A DNA stretch of 46,049 bases from JAOADN01 sp046155885 (GTDB taxonomy: Bacteria > Pseudomonadota > Alphaproteobacteria > Rhodobacterales > Rhodobacteraceae). The translations under genes were made by a program, and so were the position numbers. The DNA lies in the NCBI GenBank assembly GCA_046155885.1, contig JBJXFU010000135.1:1-46049 (forward strand). The letters run 5' to 3'. Positions within the stretch are counted from its first letter, which is position 1; each line of letters begins with the position of its first letter. The notes under the pieces were generated by a model. It made no database searches. It was not told the DNA's origin and worked only from the letters and a program-made list of their open reading frames with translations. Shown here in pieces: positions 16,287 to 24,292 of the stretch.

Positions 16287-17165
16287 TCAGCCGAGGAAGT
16301 GCGCGACCTCGCGCGACTGCGCCTCGAGGCTCTTGCGCATCTTGGCGAAGGCACCCGCTTCAAGCTGGCGCACCCGCTCTTTCGACAGCCGAAGTTCCTG
16401 GCCCAGCGACTCGAGCGTCCTCGGCACTTCGCGCAGCTTGCGTTCGGCCACGATGTGGCGTTCGCGCGCGCTCAGCCCCGCCATCGCCACCCGCAGCCAT
16501 TCGCGCAGCTGCGCCGCGTCGTGCGCCTCGGCGACGCGCTCATCCGCCTGCGCGCTGTCGTCCCTCAGCGCGTCCATCCATTCCCGCCCGTCCTCGTCCG
16601 CCGACCGCGACGCGTTCAGCGAGAAATCCGCGCCCGAAAGCCGCCCCTCCATCATCTCGACATCCGCCAGCGGCACGCCCACTTCGTGCGCGATGCGCTC
16701 GCGCAGCTGATGCTGGTCGAGCCGTTCGCCCCGCCCCTCGGCCTCGCGCTCAAGGCGCGCCTGCACGCGGCGGAGGTTGAAGAAAAGCGACTTCTGGCTG
16801 GCGGTGGACCCGGTGCGCACGATCGACCAGTTGCGCATCACGTAGTCCTGGATCGAGGCCTTGATCCACCAGACGGCATAGGTCGAGAACCGCACGCCCC
16901 GGTCCGGGTCGAACCTGTCGGCGGCCTTCATAAGGCCCAAGCCCGCTTCCTGGATCAGGTCGTTCATCGGCGCGCCGTAACGGCGGAACTTCGCGGCCAT
17001 GCTGATCGCGAGGCGCATGTAGGCCGTGACCAGTCGGTGCAGGGCCTTTTCGTCACGCCGGTCGCGCCAGGCATAGGCTAGGCGGAGCTCGGTTTCCGCA
17101 GTCAGAAGCTCGGCACGCATCGCCCGTACCGAGATGCGTTCCCCGACCAGTCCGTCAAGAGCCAT
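16287..17165 (-). CDS. rpoH: RNA polymerase sigma-32 family factor (RpoH type)
   Basis: 292 residues, ATG at 17165. Region 2 is textbook: DLIQEAGLGLMKAADRFDPDRGVRFSTYAVWWIKASIQDYVMRNW. The RpoH box follows (QKSLFFNLRR), which separates sigma-32 from other sigma-70 proteins. Region 4 has a helix-turn-helix (TLESLGQELRLSKERVRQLEAGAFAKMRKSL). It directs RNA polymerase to heat-shock or stress promoters. Rhodobacteraceae usually have two RpoH paralogs; the coaBC-dut context and a candidate ECF-type promoter upstream suggest the oxidative/photo-oxidative one (RpoHII), which is inference. Confidence 0.93.
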   Translation of the reverse strand: MALDGLVGERISVRAMRAELLTAETELRLAYAWRDRRDEKALHRLVTAYMRLAISMAAKFRRYGAPMNDLIQEAGLGLMKAADRFDPDRGVRFSTYAVWWIKASIQDYVMRNWSIVRTGSTASQKSLFFNLRRVQARLEREAEGRGERLDQHQLRERIAHEVGVPLADVEMMEGRLSGADFSLNASRSADEDGREWMDALRDDSAQADERVAEAHDAAQLREWLRVAMAGLSARERHIVAERKLREVPRTLESLGQELRLSKERVRQLEAGAFAKMRKSLEAQSREVAHFLG

Positions 17166-17217
17166 GCCGCCCCCCTGTCCCGGTGCCGCACCGCCATATG
17201 TTCATGCGGTGCTGACC

Positions 17218-17247
17218 CACATACGCCGCTCCGCCCTGGCCGGATCA
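17218..17247 (-). promoter_or_regulatory. Candidate ECF sigma-E-type promoter for rpoH
   Basis: On the minus strand TGATCC (17242-17247), the -35 motif known for Rhodobacter RpoE promoters, is followed 18 bases later by TATGTG (17218-17223), about 50 bases before the rpoH start. The -35 is exact; the -10 is only a fair match. Confidence 0.35.
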
Positions 17248-17384
17248 CCCGGCGGCGGGATTGGTCCGCGCGGCGGCGGCCGGCGATGAAGAGTTGTGAT
17301 GACCGTTCCGACAATTCGCAATGTGCGTGCGCGCATGCCCTGGCCTATGGTGCCCGCCGCCACCGGGCCTCGGAGGAAACCGTG

Positions 17385-18257
17385 ATGACCTACCGCCTCG
17401 CCATCGGCGACAGGACCTATTCAAGCTGGTCGCTCCGGGGCTGGCTGCTGTTCGAGAAGTTCGGCATTCCGGTGACGGTGGAATCCGGCGTGCTTTACAC
17501 CGACGAAATCCCTCGCCTGCTCGACCGCTATCCGCCCGCCCGGCTGGTTCCGGCGATCCGCACGCCCGAGGGCGAAGTGGTGGGCGAGACCGTGGCCATT
17601 GCCGAGACGCTGGCCGAACGGCACCCCGATGCCGGCTTCTGGCCGAAGGACCCCGCCGCCCGGGCGATGGCACGCTACACGGTGGCCGAGATGCATGCGG
17701 GTTTCCGCGAGCTGCGGAACGACTGTCCGATGAACCTCGCCAAGAGCTACGCCGACAGCGCGCCAAGTGCGGCGGTCAGGGCCGATCTGGAGCGGATCGA
17801 ACGCATCTGGGGGCTTGCTCGGGCGCGGTTCGGTGCGGGCAGTCCTTGGCTTTTCGGCGCTTATTCGGTCGCCGACGCCTTTTTCGCCCCCGTCGCGTCG
17901 CGCGTCGCCACCTACAACCTGCCGGTTTCGCCCGAGGCGATGGCCTATGTCGCGACCCAGATGACCGACCCCGCCTTCCGCCGCTGGCGCGCCCTGGGGC
18001 TGGCCGCGGACCGCGAGCAGCCCTCGTACCGCAAGCCCTTTGCCGAACGCCCGTGGCCCTTCCCGCCGCCGCGCCGGGGTGAGGCGGCGGTTGGCCCGGC
18101 GGTGAACGGCGCCTGCCCCTATTCCGGCAAGCCCGCTGGCCATTTCCTGAAGCTCGATGGCCGCGTCTGGGGCTTTTGCAACGCAACCTGCCGCGACAAG
18201 ACGATGCGCGACCCCGATGCCTGGCCCGCTTTCACGGCGATGGAGCAGGCGGTCTGA
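17385..18257 (+). CDS. Glutathione S-transferase family protein with Cys-rich C-terminal tail
   Basis: 290 residues. ATG at 17385 has GGAGG 9 bases before it; GTG at 17382 is a near alternative. The first 80 residues are a thioredoxin-fold GST domain (TYSSWSLRGWLLFEKFGIP, PARLVPAIRTPEGEVVGETVAIAETLAERHP). About residues 85-210 form the helical GST domain (WLFGAYSVADAFFAPVASRV). After a Pro-rich linker, the last 50 residues carry CPYSGKPAGHF and VWGFCNATCRDKTMRDPDAWPAF, resembling YHS/TRASH metal-binding modules. Typical GSTs of this group end near residue 230, so the tail is an added domain. The substrate is unknown. Divergent from rpoH. Confidence 0.88.
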   Translation: MTYRLAIGDRTYSSWSLRGWLLFEKFGIPVTVESGVLYTDEIPRLLDRYPPARLVPAIRTPEGEVVGETVAIAETLAERHPDAGFWPKDPAARAMARYTVAEMHAGFRELRNDCPMNLAKSYADSAPSAAVRADLERIERIWGLARARFGAGSPWLFGAYSVADAFFAPVASRVATYNLPVSPEAMAYVATQMTDPAFRRWRALGLAADREQPSYRKPFAERPWPFPPPRRGEAAVGPAVNGACPYSGKPAGHFLKLDGRVWGFCNATCRDKTMRDPDAWPAFTAMEQAV

Positions 18258-18259
18258 AG

Positions 18260-18298
18260 TTAACCACTCCTAAAGGCTCACTCCCGTAACGGTTAACC
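18260..18298 (+). promoter_or_regulatory. Paired TTAACC half-sites upstream of comM
   Basis: TTAACC occurs at 18260-18265 and 18293-18298, 33 bases apart (about three helical turns), just before comM. They resemble CtrA half-sites but not the TTAA-N7-TTAAC full site. Confidence 0.3.
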
Positions 18299-18322
18299 GG
18301 ACCTTTCCGGGAGAGCAGGCGC

Positions 18323-19837
18323 ATGGTGGCGCGGGCCTTCACCGTGGCCTTCGAGGGCATCGAGGCGCGCCTTGTCGAGGTGCAGTGCGCGGTCACCACC
18401 GGCGTTCCCGGCTTCGCCGTCGTCGGCCTGCCCGACAAGGCGGTGTCGGAATCCCGCGACCGGGTGCGGGCGGCGCTGACGGCGCTGTCGATCGCGCTGC
18501 CGTCGAAGCGGATCACGGTGAACCTTTCGCCTGCCGACATGCCCAAGGAGGGCTCGCATTTCGACCTGCCGATCGCGCTGGCGCTGCTGGCGGCGATCGA
18601 GGTGATCCCGGCCGAGGATGTCGAGGCGACAGTCGCCTTGGGCGAGCTGTCGCTGGACGGGGCGCTGGTGCCGGTCATCGGGGCGCTGCCGGCGGCGATG
18701 GCGGCGGCGGGCGAGGACAAGGTGCTGCTTTGCCCGCGCGCCTGCGGGCCTGAGGCGGCCTGGGTCACCGCGACGCCAGTGATCGCGGCGGCCTCGCTGA
18801 CCGAGGTGCTGCGCCACTACACCGGCCAGTCGCCGCTTGCCCCCGCCGCGCCCGGCGAGGTGCTTCGCGAGGGCGGGACGCGCGACCTGCGCGACGTGAA
18901 GGGGCAGGAACGCGCCAAGCGGGCGCTGGAAATCGCGGCGGCCGGGCGGCACCACGCGCTTTTCGTCGGCTCGCCGGGGTCCGGCAAGTCGATGCTGGCG
19001 GCGCGCATGCCGGGCATCCTGCCGCCGCTTTCCGCGCCCGAGGCGCTGGAAACCTCGATGATCCATTCGCTCGCGGGGCTTCTCGACGATGGCGGGATCA
19101 GCCGCACGCGGCCGTTCCGCGAACCCCACCACACCGCCAGCATGGCCGCCATCGTCGGCGGCGGGCGCAGCGCCAAGCCGGGCGAGATCAGCCTCGCGCA
19201 TAACGGCGTCCTCTTCCTCGACGAGTTCCCCGAATTCCCCCGCATGGTCCTGGAGACGCTTCGCCAGCCCATCGAAACCGGCGAGGTGGTCGTGGCCCGC
19301 GCCAACGCGCATGTCCGCTATCCCTGCCGCTTCCTGCTGATCGCCGCCGCGAATCCCTGCAAGTGCGGCTACCTTTCGGACCCCGCCCGCGCCTGTTCGC
19401 GCGTGCCCCTGTGCGGCGAGGACTATATGGGGCGGATTTCTGGCCCGCTGATGGACCGGATCGATCTTCGGGTTGAAGTGCCGCCCGTCGCCTATACCGA
19501 CCTCGACCTGCCCGAATCGGGCGACAGTTCGGCCACCGTCGCAGCCCGGGTCGCCGGTGCGCGCGAGCGGCAGGAGAAGCGGTTCGCCAGCCATCCGGGA
19601 CTGCGCGTCAACGCCGATGCCGAGGGCCGGCTTCTCGACGAGATCGCCGCGCCCGATGACGAGGGGCGCGCGCTTCTGACCCGGATCGCCGAGCGCTTCG
19701 GCCTTACGGCGCGGGGCTACCACCGGGTGCTGCGCGTCGCCCGCACCATCGCCGATCTTGACGGGTCGGATGGGGTGCGCAGGCCGCATGTGGCCGAGGC
19801 GGTCAGCTTCCGCCTGACGCTGCAGGCCGAACGCTGA
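18323..19837 (+). CDS. comM: YifB/ComM-family Mg-chelatase-like AAA+ ATPase
   Basis: 504 residues, ATG at 18323 with GGGAG 9 bases upstream. The N-terminus has the ChlI-like fold (TGVPGFAVVGLPDKAVSESRDRVRAAL). The AAA+ core has Walker A GSPGSGKSMLAARMPG (about residues 216-231), Walker B GVLFLDEFPEF and a Cys-rich insert (CKCGYLSDPARACSRVPLCG) that may bind zinc; the Mg-chelatase C-terminal domain follows. ComM is a hexameric branch-migration helicase that extends recombination of incoming DNA in natural transformation; in Rhodobacter capsulatus it is tied to gene-transfer-agent DNA uptake. Its 3' end overlaps that of the convergent hydrolase by 35 bases. Two TTAACC half-sites precede it. Confidence 0.93.
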   Translation: MVARAFTVAFEGIEARLVEVQCAVTTGVPGFAVVGLPDKAVSESRDRVRAALTALSIALPSKRITVNLSPADMPKEGSHFDLPIALALLAAIEVIPAEDVEATVALGELSLDGALVPVIGALPAAMAAAGEDKVLLCPRACGPEAAWVTATPVIAAASLTEVLRHYTGQSPLAPAAPGEVLREGGTRDLRDVKGQERAKRALEIAAAGRHHALFVGSPGSGKSMLAARMPGILPPLSAPEALETSMIHSLAGLLDDGGISRTRPFREPHHTASMAAIVGGGRSAKPGEISLAHNGVLFLDEFPEFPRMVLETLRQPIETGEVVVARANAHVRYPCRFLLIAAANPCKCGYLSDPARACSRVPLCGEDYMGRISGPLMDRIDLRVEVPPVAYTDLDLPESGDSSATVAARVAGARERQEKRFASHPGLRVNADAEGRLLDEIAAPDDEGRALLTRIAERFGLTARGYHRVLRVARTIADLDGSDGVRRPHVAEAVSFRLTLQAER

Positions 19838-20729
19838 GGCCGAGAGCCCCGCGCGCGAAGTCCGCGGCTTCGCCGATGGTGCGGTCCGCTTCGGGCAAGA
19901 GGCCCGCGAAGACCGGCCAGGCATGCGGCAGGCCCCGGGATAGGGTGAGTTCGACGGGAAGGCCCCCGGCCGAAAGCCGCGCCGCCAGGACGGCCGAATC
20001 GTCGCGCAGCGCCTCGTCGCCCGAGGCGAAAAGACGGATCGGCGGTGCGCCGGGGAAGGCCGCGAACAGCGGCGAGGCGCGCGGGTCGCCGGCCATGTGG
20101 CCCGCCAGCACCAGGCCGCTGAGAAAGCCCAGCCGCTCCACCGGCAGAAAGACCTCGCGCGCCGCGTTTTCGCGCCAGGACGCGCCGCTTCCGGTCAGGT
20201 CCGTCCAGGGCGAGAAGGCGAAGACCCCGGCGGGCGGCGTTCCGTTGGCGCAGAGCCGGGCGAGCAGCGACAGGGCAAGCCCCCCGCCGGCGCTGTCTCC
20301 GGCCAGGACGATACGGCGCGCGTCCGGTTCCCTTGCCGAAAGCATCGCGAAGGCCATGTCGGCATCCTCCCATGCAGCGGGAAAAGGGTGCTCGGGGGCA
20401 AGGCGGTAGGCGGGGGCGAAGACATCGAGGCGGGAGGCCGCCGCGAGGGCGGAAAGCAGAGCCCGGTGGGTTTCAGGCGAACCCGCGACAAAACCGCCGC
20501 CGTGGAAATAAAGGATCGCGCCCCGGCTTGCCGCGCCGGAAGGATGGAAACGCACCATGCGCACCGGCCCGGGCGTCCCGGTGGCGACGGCGCCCCGCCC
20601 GCGCGGAAGCAGAAGGCGGGAAATCAGCTCGGCCTCCTTGCGGGCGTGGAGGGGGTCGGTCACGCGGCGAAGCCTCGGTTTCGCGACAAGCCGCAGGACA
20701 GCGTTGACGGCGGAAAGCCGCAGACTCAC
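19803..20729 (-). CDS. Alpha/beta hydrolase (hormone-sensitive-lipase family esterase)
   Basis: 308 residues, GTG start at 20729 overlapping the gshB stop by 4 bases (GTGA). The oxyanion-hole motif HGGG is at about residue 75 (FHGGGFVAGSP), the nucleophile elbow is GDSAGG (about residue 143), and an Asp/His pair follows (SGDEALRDDSAVLA; LPHAWPVF). This HGGG + GDSAG pattern defines the bacterial HSL/family IV esterases, which cleave short-chain esters. The natural substrate is unknown. It is translationally coupled to gshB and overlaps comM tail to tail at 19803-19837, so the last residues of both proteins share DNA. Confidence 0.92.
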   Translation of the reverse strand: MSLRLSAVNAVLRLVAKPRLRRVTDPLHARKEAELISRLLLPRGRGAVATGTPGPVRMVRFHPSGAASRGAILYFHGGGFVAGSPETHRALLSALAAASRLDVFAPAYRLAPEHPFPAAWEDADMAFAMLSAREPDARRIVLAGDSAGGGLALSLLARLCANGTPPAGVFAFSPWTDLTGSGASWRENAAREVFLPVERLGFLSGLVLAGHMAGDPRASPLFAAFPGAPPIRLFASGDEALRDDSAVLAARLSAGGLPVELTLSRGLPHAWPVFAGLLPEADRTIGEAADFARGALGLSVRPAASGGS

Positions 20730-21676
20730 GCCGCCGCCGCCCGCCGCGCCTCGATCGCCCGCCAGATCAGCGCGGCCGCGTTGGTGCCGTCGAAGCGCTC
20801 CAGCTCCTGGATGCCGGTGGGCGAGGTCACGTTGATTTCGGTCAGCCAGTCGCCGATCACGTCGATGCCGACGAAAACCTGCCCCTTCTGGCGCAGGGTG
20901 GGCCCGATCGCCGCGCAGATCTCGCGGTCACGCTCGGTCAGGCCCGTCTTCTCGGGCCGCCCCCCCGCATGCATGTTCGACCGCGTCTCGCCCTCCGCCG
21001 GGACCCGGTTGATCGCGCCCACCGCCTCGCCGTCGACCAGGATGATCCGCTTGTCGCCCTTCACCACCTGGGGCACGTATTTCTGCACGATCAGCGGCTC
21101 GCGGTTCATGCCGGTGAAGAGCTCATGCAGCGAGGCGAGGTTGCGGTCGTTGGGGTCCAGCCGGAACACCCCGGCGCCGCCGTTGCCGTAGAGGGGCTTC
21201 AGGATCACGTCGCCATGCGCGTGCCTGAAGTCGCGGATGGCGGAAAGGTGGCGCGCGATCAGCGTCGGCGGGGTCAGGTCTGGGAAGTTCAGGACCAGGA
21301 GCTTCTCAGGCGAGTTGCGGACCCAGAAGGGGTCGTTGACGACCAGGGTCGCGGGGTGAATGCGTTCCAGAAGATGCGTCGTGGTGATGTAGCCCATGTC
21401 GAAGGGCGGGTCCTGGCGGAGCCAGACGACATCCTGGGTGGCGAGGTCGATTTCGGTTTCCGGACCCAGCGTATAATGGTTGCCCGCCTCGCGCCGCAGC
21501 GTGACCGGCCAGCCCCGGGCCAGCACGCGGCCTTCGCGGTAGGCCAGACGATCCGGCGTGTAATAGAACAGTCGGTGCCCCCGCGCCTCGGCCTCGATGG
21601 CGATGCGGAATGTCGAATCGGCGGCGATGTTGATCGCCCCGATCGGGTCCATCTGGATCGCGACCTTGAGTGGCAT
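20726..21676 (-). CDS. gshB: Glutathione synthetase
   Basis: 316 residues, matching the usual 315-320. ATG at 21676 has GGAGGGAGG just upstream; the longer open frame runs into yraN. It has the ATP-grasp signatures of GshB: QMDPIGAINIAADSTFRIAIEAEARGH at the N-terminus, VWLRQDPPFDMGYITTTHLLERI, KPLYGNGGAGVFRL, and TEINVTSPTGIQELERF at the C-terminus. It joins gamma-glutamylcysteine and glycine using ATP. It is the third gene of rsmI-yraN-gshB-hydrolase. Confidence 0.97.
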   Translation of the reverse strand: MPLKVAIQMDPIGAINIAADSTFRIAIEAEARGHRLFYYTPDRLAYREGRVLARGWPVTLRREAGNHYTLGPETEIDLATQDVVWLRQDPPFDMGYITTTHLLERIHPATLVVNDPFWVRNSPEKLLVLNFPDLTPPTLIARHLSAIRDFRHAHGDVILKPLYGNGGAGVFRLDPNDRNLASLHELFTGMNREPLIVQKYVPQVVKGDKRIILVDGEAVGAINRVPAEGETRSNMHAGGRPEKTGLTERDREICAAIGPTLRQKGQVFVGIDVIGDWLTEINVTSPTGIQELERFDGTNAAALIWRAIEARRAAAA

Positions 21677-21807
21677 GGCCTCCCTCCGCTGACCGGGGGA
21701 GTGATGGACCAGCGGGAGTGGAGAATCAATGCGTGGCGCGGCGTGGCGCGCCGGGGGCCGCGGTAAGCGGGGCGGGCGGAACCGGGTGCGGAACCTGCGG
21801 CTGGCCG

Positions 21808-22161
21808 TCAGTGCCAGAAGACGTTCTCGATTACGTCGATGCGGCCCTTGCCGTCGACGAGCGCGAGGTCGAAGCGCATTTCGGTATCCTGGCCCCCCGG
21901 TTCGCCGGCGACGAACTCGCAGGCCGCGGTGCGGATGCGGGCGATCTGCCGGTCGCTCACCCGTTCCGCCGCCCAGGCATGGGTTTCGGCATGCTTCACC
22001 TCGACGAAGATCACCGCGTCGCCGTCCCGCGCGACGATATCGATTTCGCCCCCCTCGCCGCGCCAGCGCCGCGCCGCGATGGCCCGTCCCGCCGCCTGGT
22101 AATGCGCCGCGACCCGCGCTTCGGCCGCGAGGCCCGCATGGTAAGAAACGGCACCGCTCAT
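21808..22161 (-). CDS. yraN: YraN family (UPF0102) nuclease-like protein
   Basis: 117 residues. ATG at 22161 overlaps the rsmI stop (ATGA). GLAAEARVAAHYQAAGRAIAARRWRGEGGEIDIVARDGDAVIFVEVKH carries the E..D..ExK pattern of PD-(D/E)xK nucleases that marks YraN. Biochemical role is poorly defined in general; it is normally found next to rsmI, as here. Length is typical. Confidence 0.93.
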   Translation of the reverse strand: MSGAVSYHAGLAAEARVAAHYQAAGRAIAARRWRGEGGEIDIVARDGDAVIFVEVKHAETHAWAAERVSDRQIARIRTAACEFVAGEPGGQDTEMRFDLALVDGKGRIDVIENVFWH

Positions 22162-23021
22162 TCGGTATCCTCCTGCAGGCCGAGCGCCATCCGGTAGACC
22201 TCGCGCCGGGGAAGGCCCGTGGCCTCGGCCACCGCCTGCGCGGCATCCTTCACCGTCATCGTCCGCCGCGCTTCCCGCAACGCCGCCGCCACGTCCCCCG
22301 GCCCGTCCACCGACGCGGGAACGCGGTCGACCACGATTACGTATTCGCCGCGCGGCGCCGTTTCTTCGGCGAGCGATCGGAGCCTGGCGAGCGATCCCCG
22401 TTGCACGTCTTCGAACCTCTTCGTCAGTTCCCGGCAGAGCGCCGCCTGCCGTTCCTCGCCGAAGCAATAGACCAGATCCTCTAACGTTTCCCGAACGCGG
22501 TGCGGCGCCTCGTAGATCACCACCGTCGCGCCGGCCGTGGCGAGTTCCTTCAGCCAGGCGCGGCGGGCCGGGCCGGTGGCCGGCGGAAAGCCCGCGAAGA
22601 GGAAACGGTCGGTCGGCAGGCCCGCCACGGCCAGCGCCGCGAGCAGCGCCGAAGCGCCAGGAGCGGCCCGCACCGGATGACCCGCCGCAACGGCCGCCCG
22701 CGCAAGGTCGTAGCCGGGGTCGGCCAAAAGCGGGGTTCCCGCTTCCGAGGCATAGGCGACCGACCGTCCCTGGGCGAGCGCGGCGAGCAGCCTGGGCCGC
22801 GCAGTCGGGGCGTTGTGGTCATGATAGGCCACGACCTTCCGCCCGCCGAGGGGCACGCCGTGGATGTCCATCAGGTGGCGCAGCGTCCGCGTATCCTCGG
22901 CCGCCAGCACCTCGGCCGTGGCCAGGATGTCGAGCGCGCGCAGCGTGATGTCGCGTGCCGCGCCGATCGGGGTCGAGACGAACCAGAGGCCCGGGCCGAG
23001 CATTTCCCTGCCGCCCTGCAT
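22158..23021 (-). CDS. rsmI: 16S rRNA (cytidine-2'-O)-methyltransferase
   Basis: 287 residues, ATG at 23021; an internal ATG three codons after the start region (MLGPGLWF) is an alternative. Tetrapyrrole-methylase-fold motifs are clear: LWFVSTPIGAARDITLRALDIL, AAEDTRTLRHLM, SEAGTPLLADPGYDL, RAAPGASALLAALAVAGLPTDRFLFAGFPP, and VIYEAPHRVRETL. The C-terminal helical part ends in VAEATGLPRREVYRMAL. It uses SAM to methylate the ribose of C1402 in 16S rRNA together with RsmH. First gene of rsmI-yraN-gshB-hydrolase and divergent from the lipoprotein gene at 23120. Confidence 0.96.
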   Translation of the reverse strand: MQGGREMLGPGLWFVSTPIGAARDITLRALDILATAEVLAAEDTRTLRHLMDIHGVPLGGRKVVAYHDHNAPTARPRLLAALAQGRSVAYASEAGTPLLADPGYDLARAAVAAGHPVRAAPGASALLAALAVAGLPTDRFLFAGFPPATGPARRAWLKELATAGATVVIYEAPHRVRETLEDLVYCFGEERQAALCRELTKRFEDVQRGSLARLRSLAEETAPRGEYVIVVDRVPASVDGPGDVAAALREARRTMTVKDAAQAVAEATGLPRREVYRMALGLQEDTE

Positions 23022-23043
23022 CGCATGCCTCCCGTTCCGAAAG

Positions 23044-23072
23044 TTTACTTCGCGGCCGCGAGCGCCTAGGGT
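23044..23072 (+). promoter_or_regulatory. Candidate sigma-70-type promoter for the lipoprotein-glnD-murJ genes
   Basis: TTTACT (23044-23049), exactly 17 bases, then TAGGGT (23067-23072), about 48 bases before the lipoprotein start, in a 98-bp divergent gap. Spacing is ideal; hexamers are moderate matches. Confidence 0.45.
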
Positions 23073-23119
23073 CCGCGCGTACCGGCCCGTGCCGGCCTGA
23101 GAAGACCGAGGTGTCGCCG

Positions 23120-24292
23120 ATGTTTGCCGTTCCCCTGTCGCGCCGCAAGGCCCTCCTCGGGCTTGCGGCGGCGCTCTCTGGTCCTGTCCTCGCGGGCTGC
23201 GACGCGACCCTGGTCGGACAGGGCCCCTCGGTCGATGCCGGCGCGCCGGTCCCGGTGGCGCTGCTTCTGCCCGGCGGCTCGGGAAATTCCGGCGACGAGG
23301 TGATCGCGCAGAGCCTGAAGCAGGCGGCCGACCTCGCCATCGCCGACCTGCAGGGCGTGACCATCGACCTGCGCGTCTACAACACCGGCCCCGACCCCGC
23401 CGGGGCCGCCGCAGCGGCGACTCAGGCGGTGGACGAAGGTGCGAAGATCATCCTGGGGCCGGTCTTTGCCGAAGCCGCCAACGCCGCGGGCCTTGCCGTC
23501 GCGGCGCGTGGGGTCAACGTGCTGTCCTTCTCGAACAACACCGAGATCGCGGGCGGCAATGTCTTCGTTCTGGGCGCTACCTTCCAGAACACCGCCAACC
23601 GGCTTGTCGCCTTCGCCGCCGCGCAGGGCAAGTCGCGGCTTTTCGTGCTGCGCGACAAGAACGCGGCGGGCGATCTTGGCGCGCGGGCGATCGCGGCCGC
23701 AGCCGCCTCGGCGCGGATTTCGGTGGCGGGCGAGGCAAGTTACGAATTCTCGCAGCAGGGCGTGATCGCCGCGGCGCCGGACATCGCGGCGCAGATCAAG
23801 GGCGCCGGGGCGGACGCGGTCTTCCTGACCGCCGATACCTCGGGTGCGCTGCCGCTGCTTACCCAGCTCCTGCCCGAAGCGGGTGTCGACAGGAACGCCA
23901 CGAAATTCATCGGCCTGACCCGCTGGGACATCCCGCCGGCGACACTCAGCCTGCCCGGCCTGCAGGGCGGCTGGTTCGCCTTGCCTGATCCCGGTCTCGC
24001 CCAGCAGTTCGAGGCGCGCTACCTTGCCGCCTACGGCACTCCGCCGCATCCCATCGCCGGCCTCGCCTATGACGGGATCGCGGCCGTTGGCGCGCTCGTC
24101 CGCACCGGAAACCCCGACGCGCTGTCGGCCCTCTCGCTCACCCAGCCGTCGGGCTTCGCGGGGGTTGGCGGGGTGTTCCGGCTCTTGCCGGACGGCACCA
24201 ACCAGCGCGGGCTCGCCGTCGCGACCATCCAGAATGCCCAGGTTTCGGTGATTGACCCTGCCCCCAGAAGCTTCGGCGGCGCCGGTATCTGA
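23120..24292 (+). CDS. Penicillin-binding-protein activator (LppC/LpoA-like lipoprotein)
   Basis: 390 residues. ATG at 23120 gives a proper lipoprotein leader: SRRKALLGLAAALSGPVLAGC, with lipobox LAGC near residue 25. The rest is a type 1 periplasmic-binding (leucine-binding-like) fold: PVALLLPGGSGNSGDEVIAQSLKQAADLAIADL, then IILGPVFAEAANAAGLAVAARGVNVLSFSNNTE and GGVFRLLPDGTNQRGLAVATIQ. In enterobacteria LpoA activates PBP1A; alphaproteobacterial members are annotated by this family but tested less. The 3' end overlaps glnD by 41 bases, so they are probably one transcript with murJ. Confidence 0.88.
   Translation: MFAVPLSRRKALLGLAAALSGPVLAGCDATLVGQGPSVDAGAPVPVALLLPGGSGNSGDEVIAQSLKQAADLAIADLQGVTIDLRVYNTGPDPAGAAAAATQAVDEGAKIILGPVFAEAANAAGLAVAARGVNVLSFSNNTEIAGGNVFVLGATFQNTANRLVAFAAAQGKSRLFVLRDKNAAGDLGARAIAAAAASARISVAGEASYEFSQQGVIAAAPDIAAQIKGAGADAVFLTADTSGALPLLTQLLPEAGVDRNATKFIGLTRWDIPPATLSLPGLQGGWFALPDPGLAQQFEARYLAAYGTPPHPIAGLAYDGIAAVGALVRTGNPDALSALSLTQPSGFAGVGGVFRLLPDGTNQRGLAVATIQNAQVSVIDPAPRSFGGAGI

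Noticed and set aside
18293..19924. 543-residue minus-strand open frame
   Set aside because: Antisense of comM, low-complexity translation.
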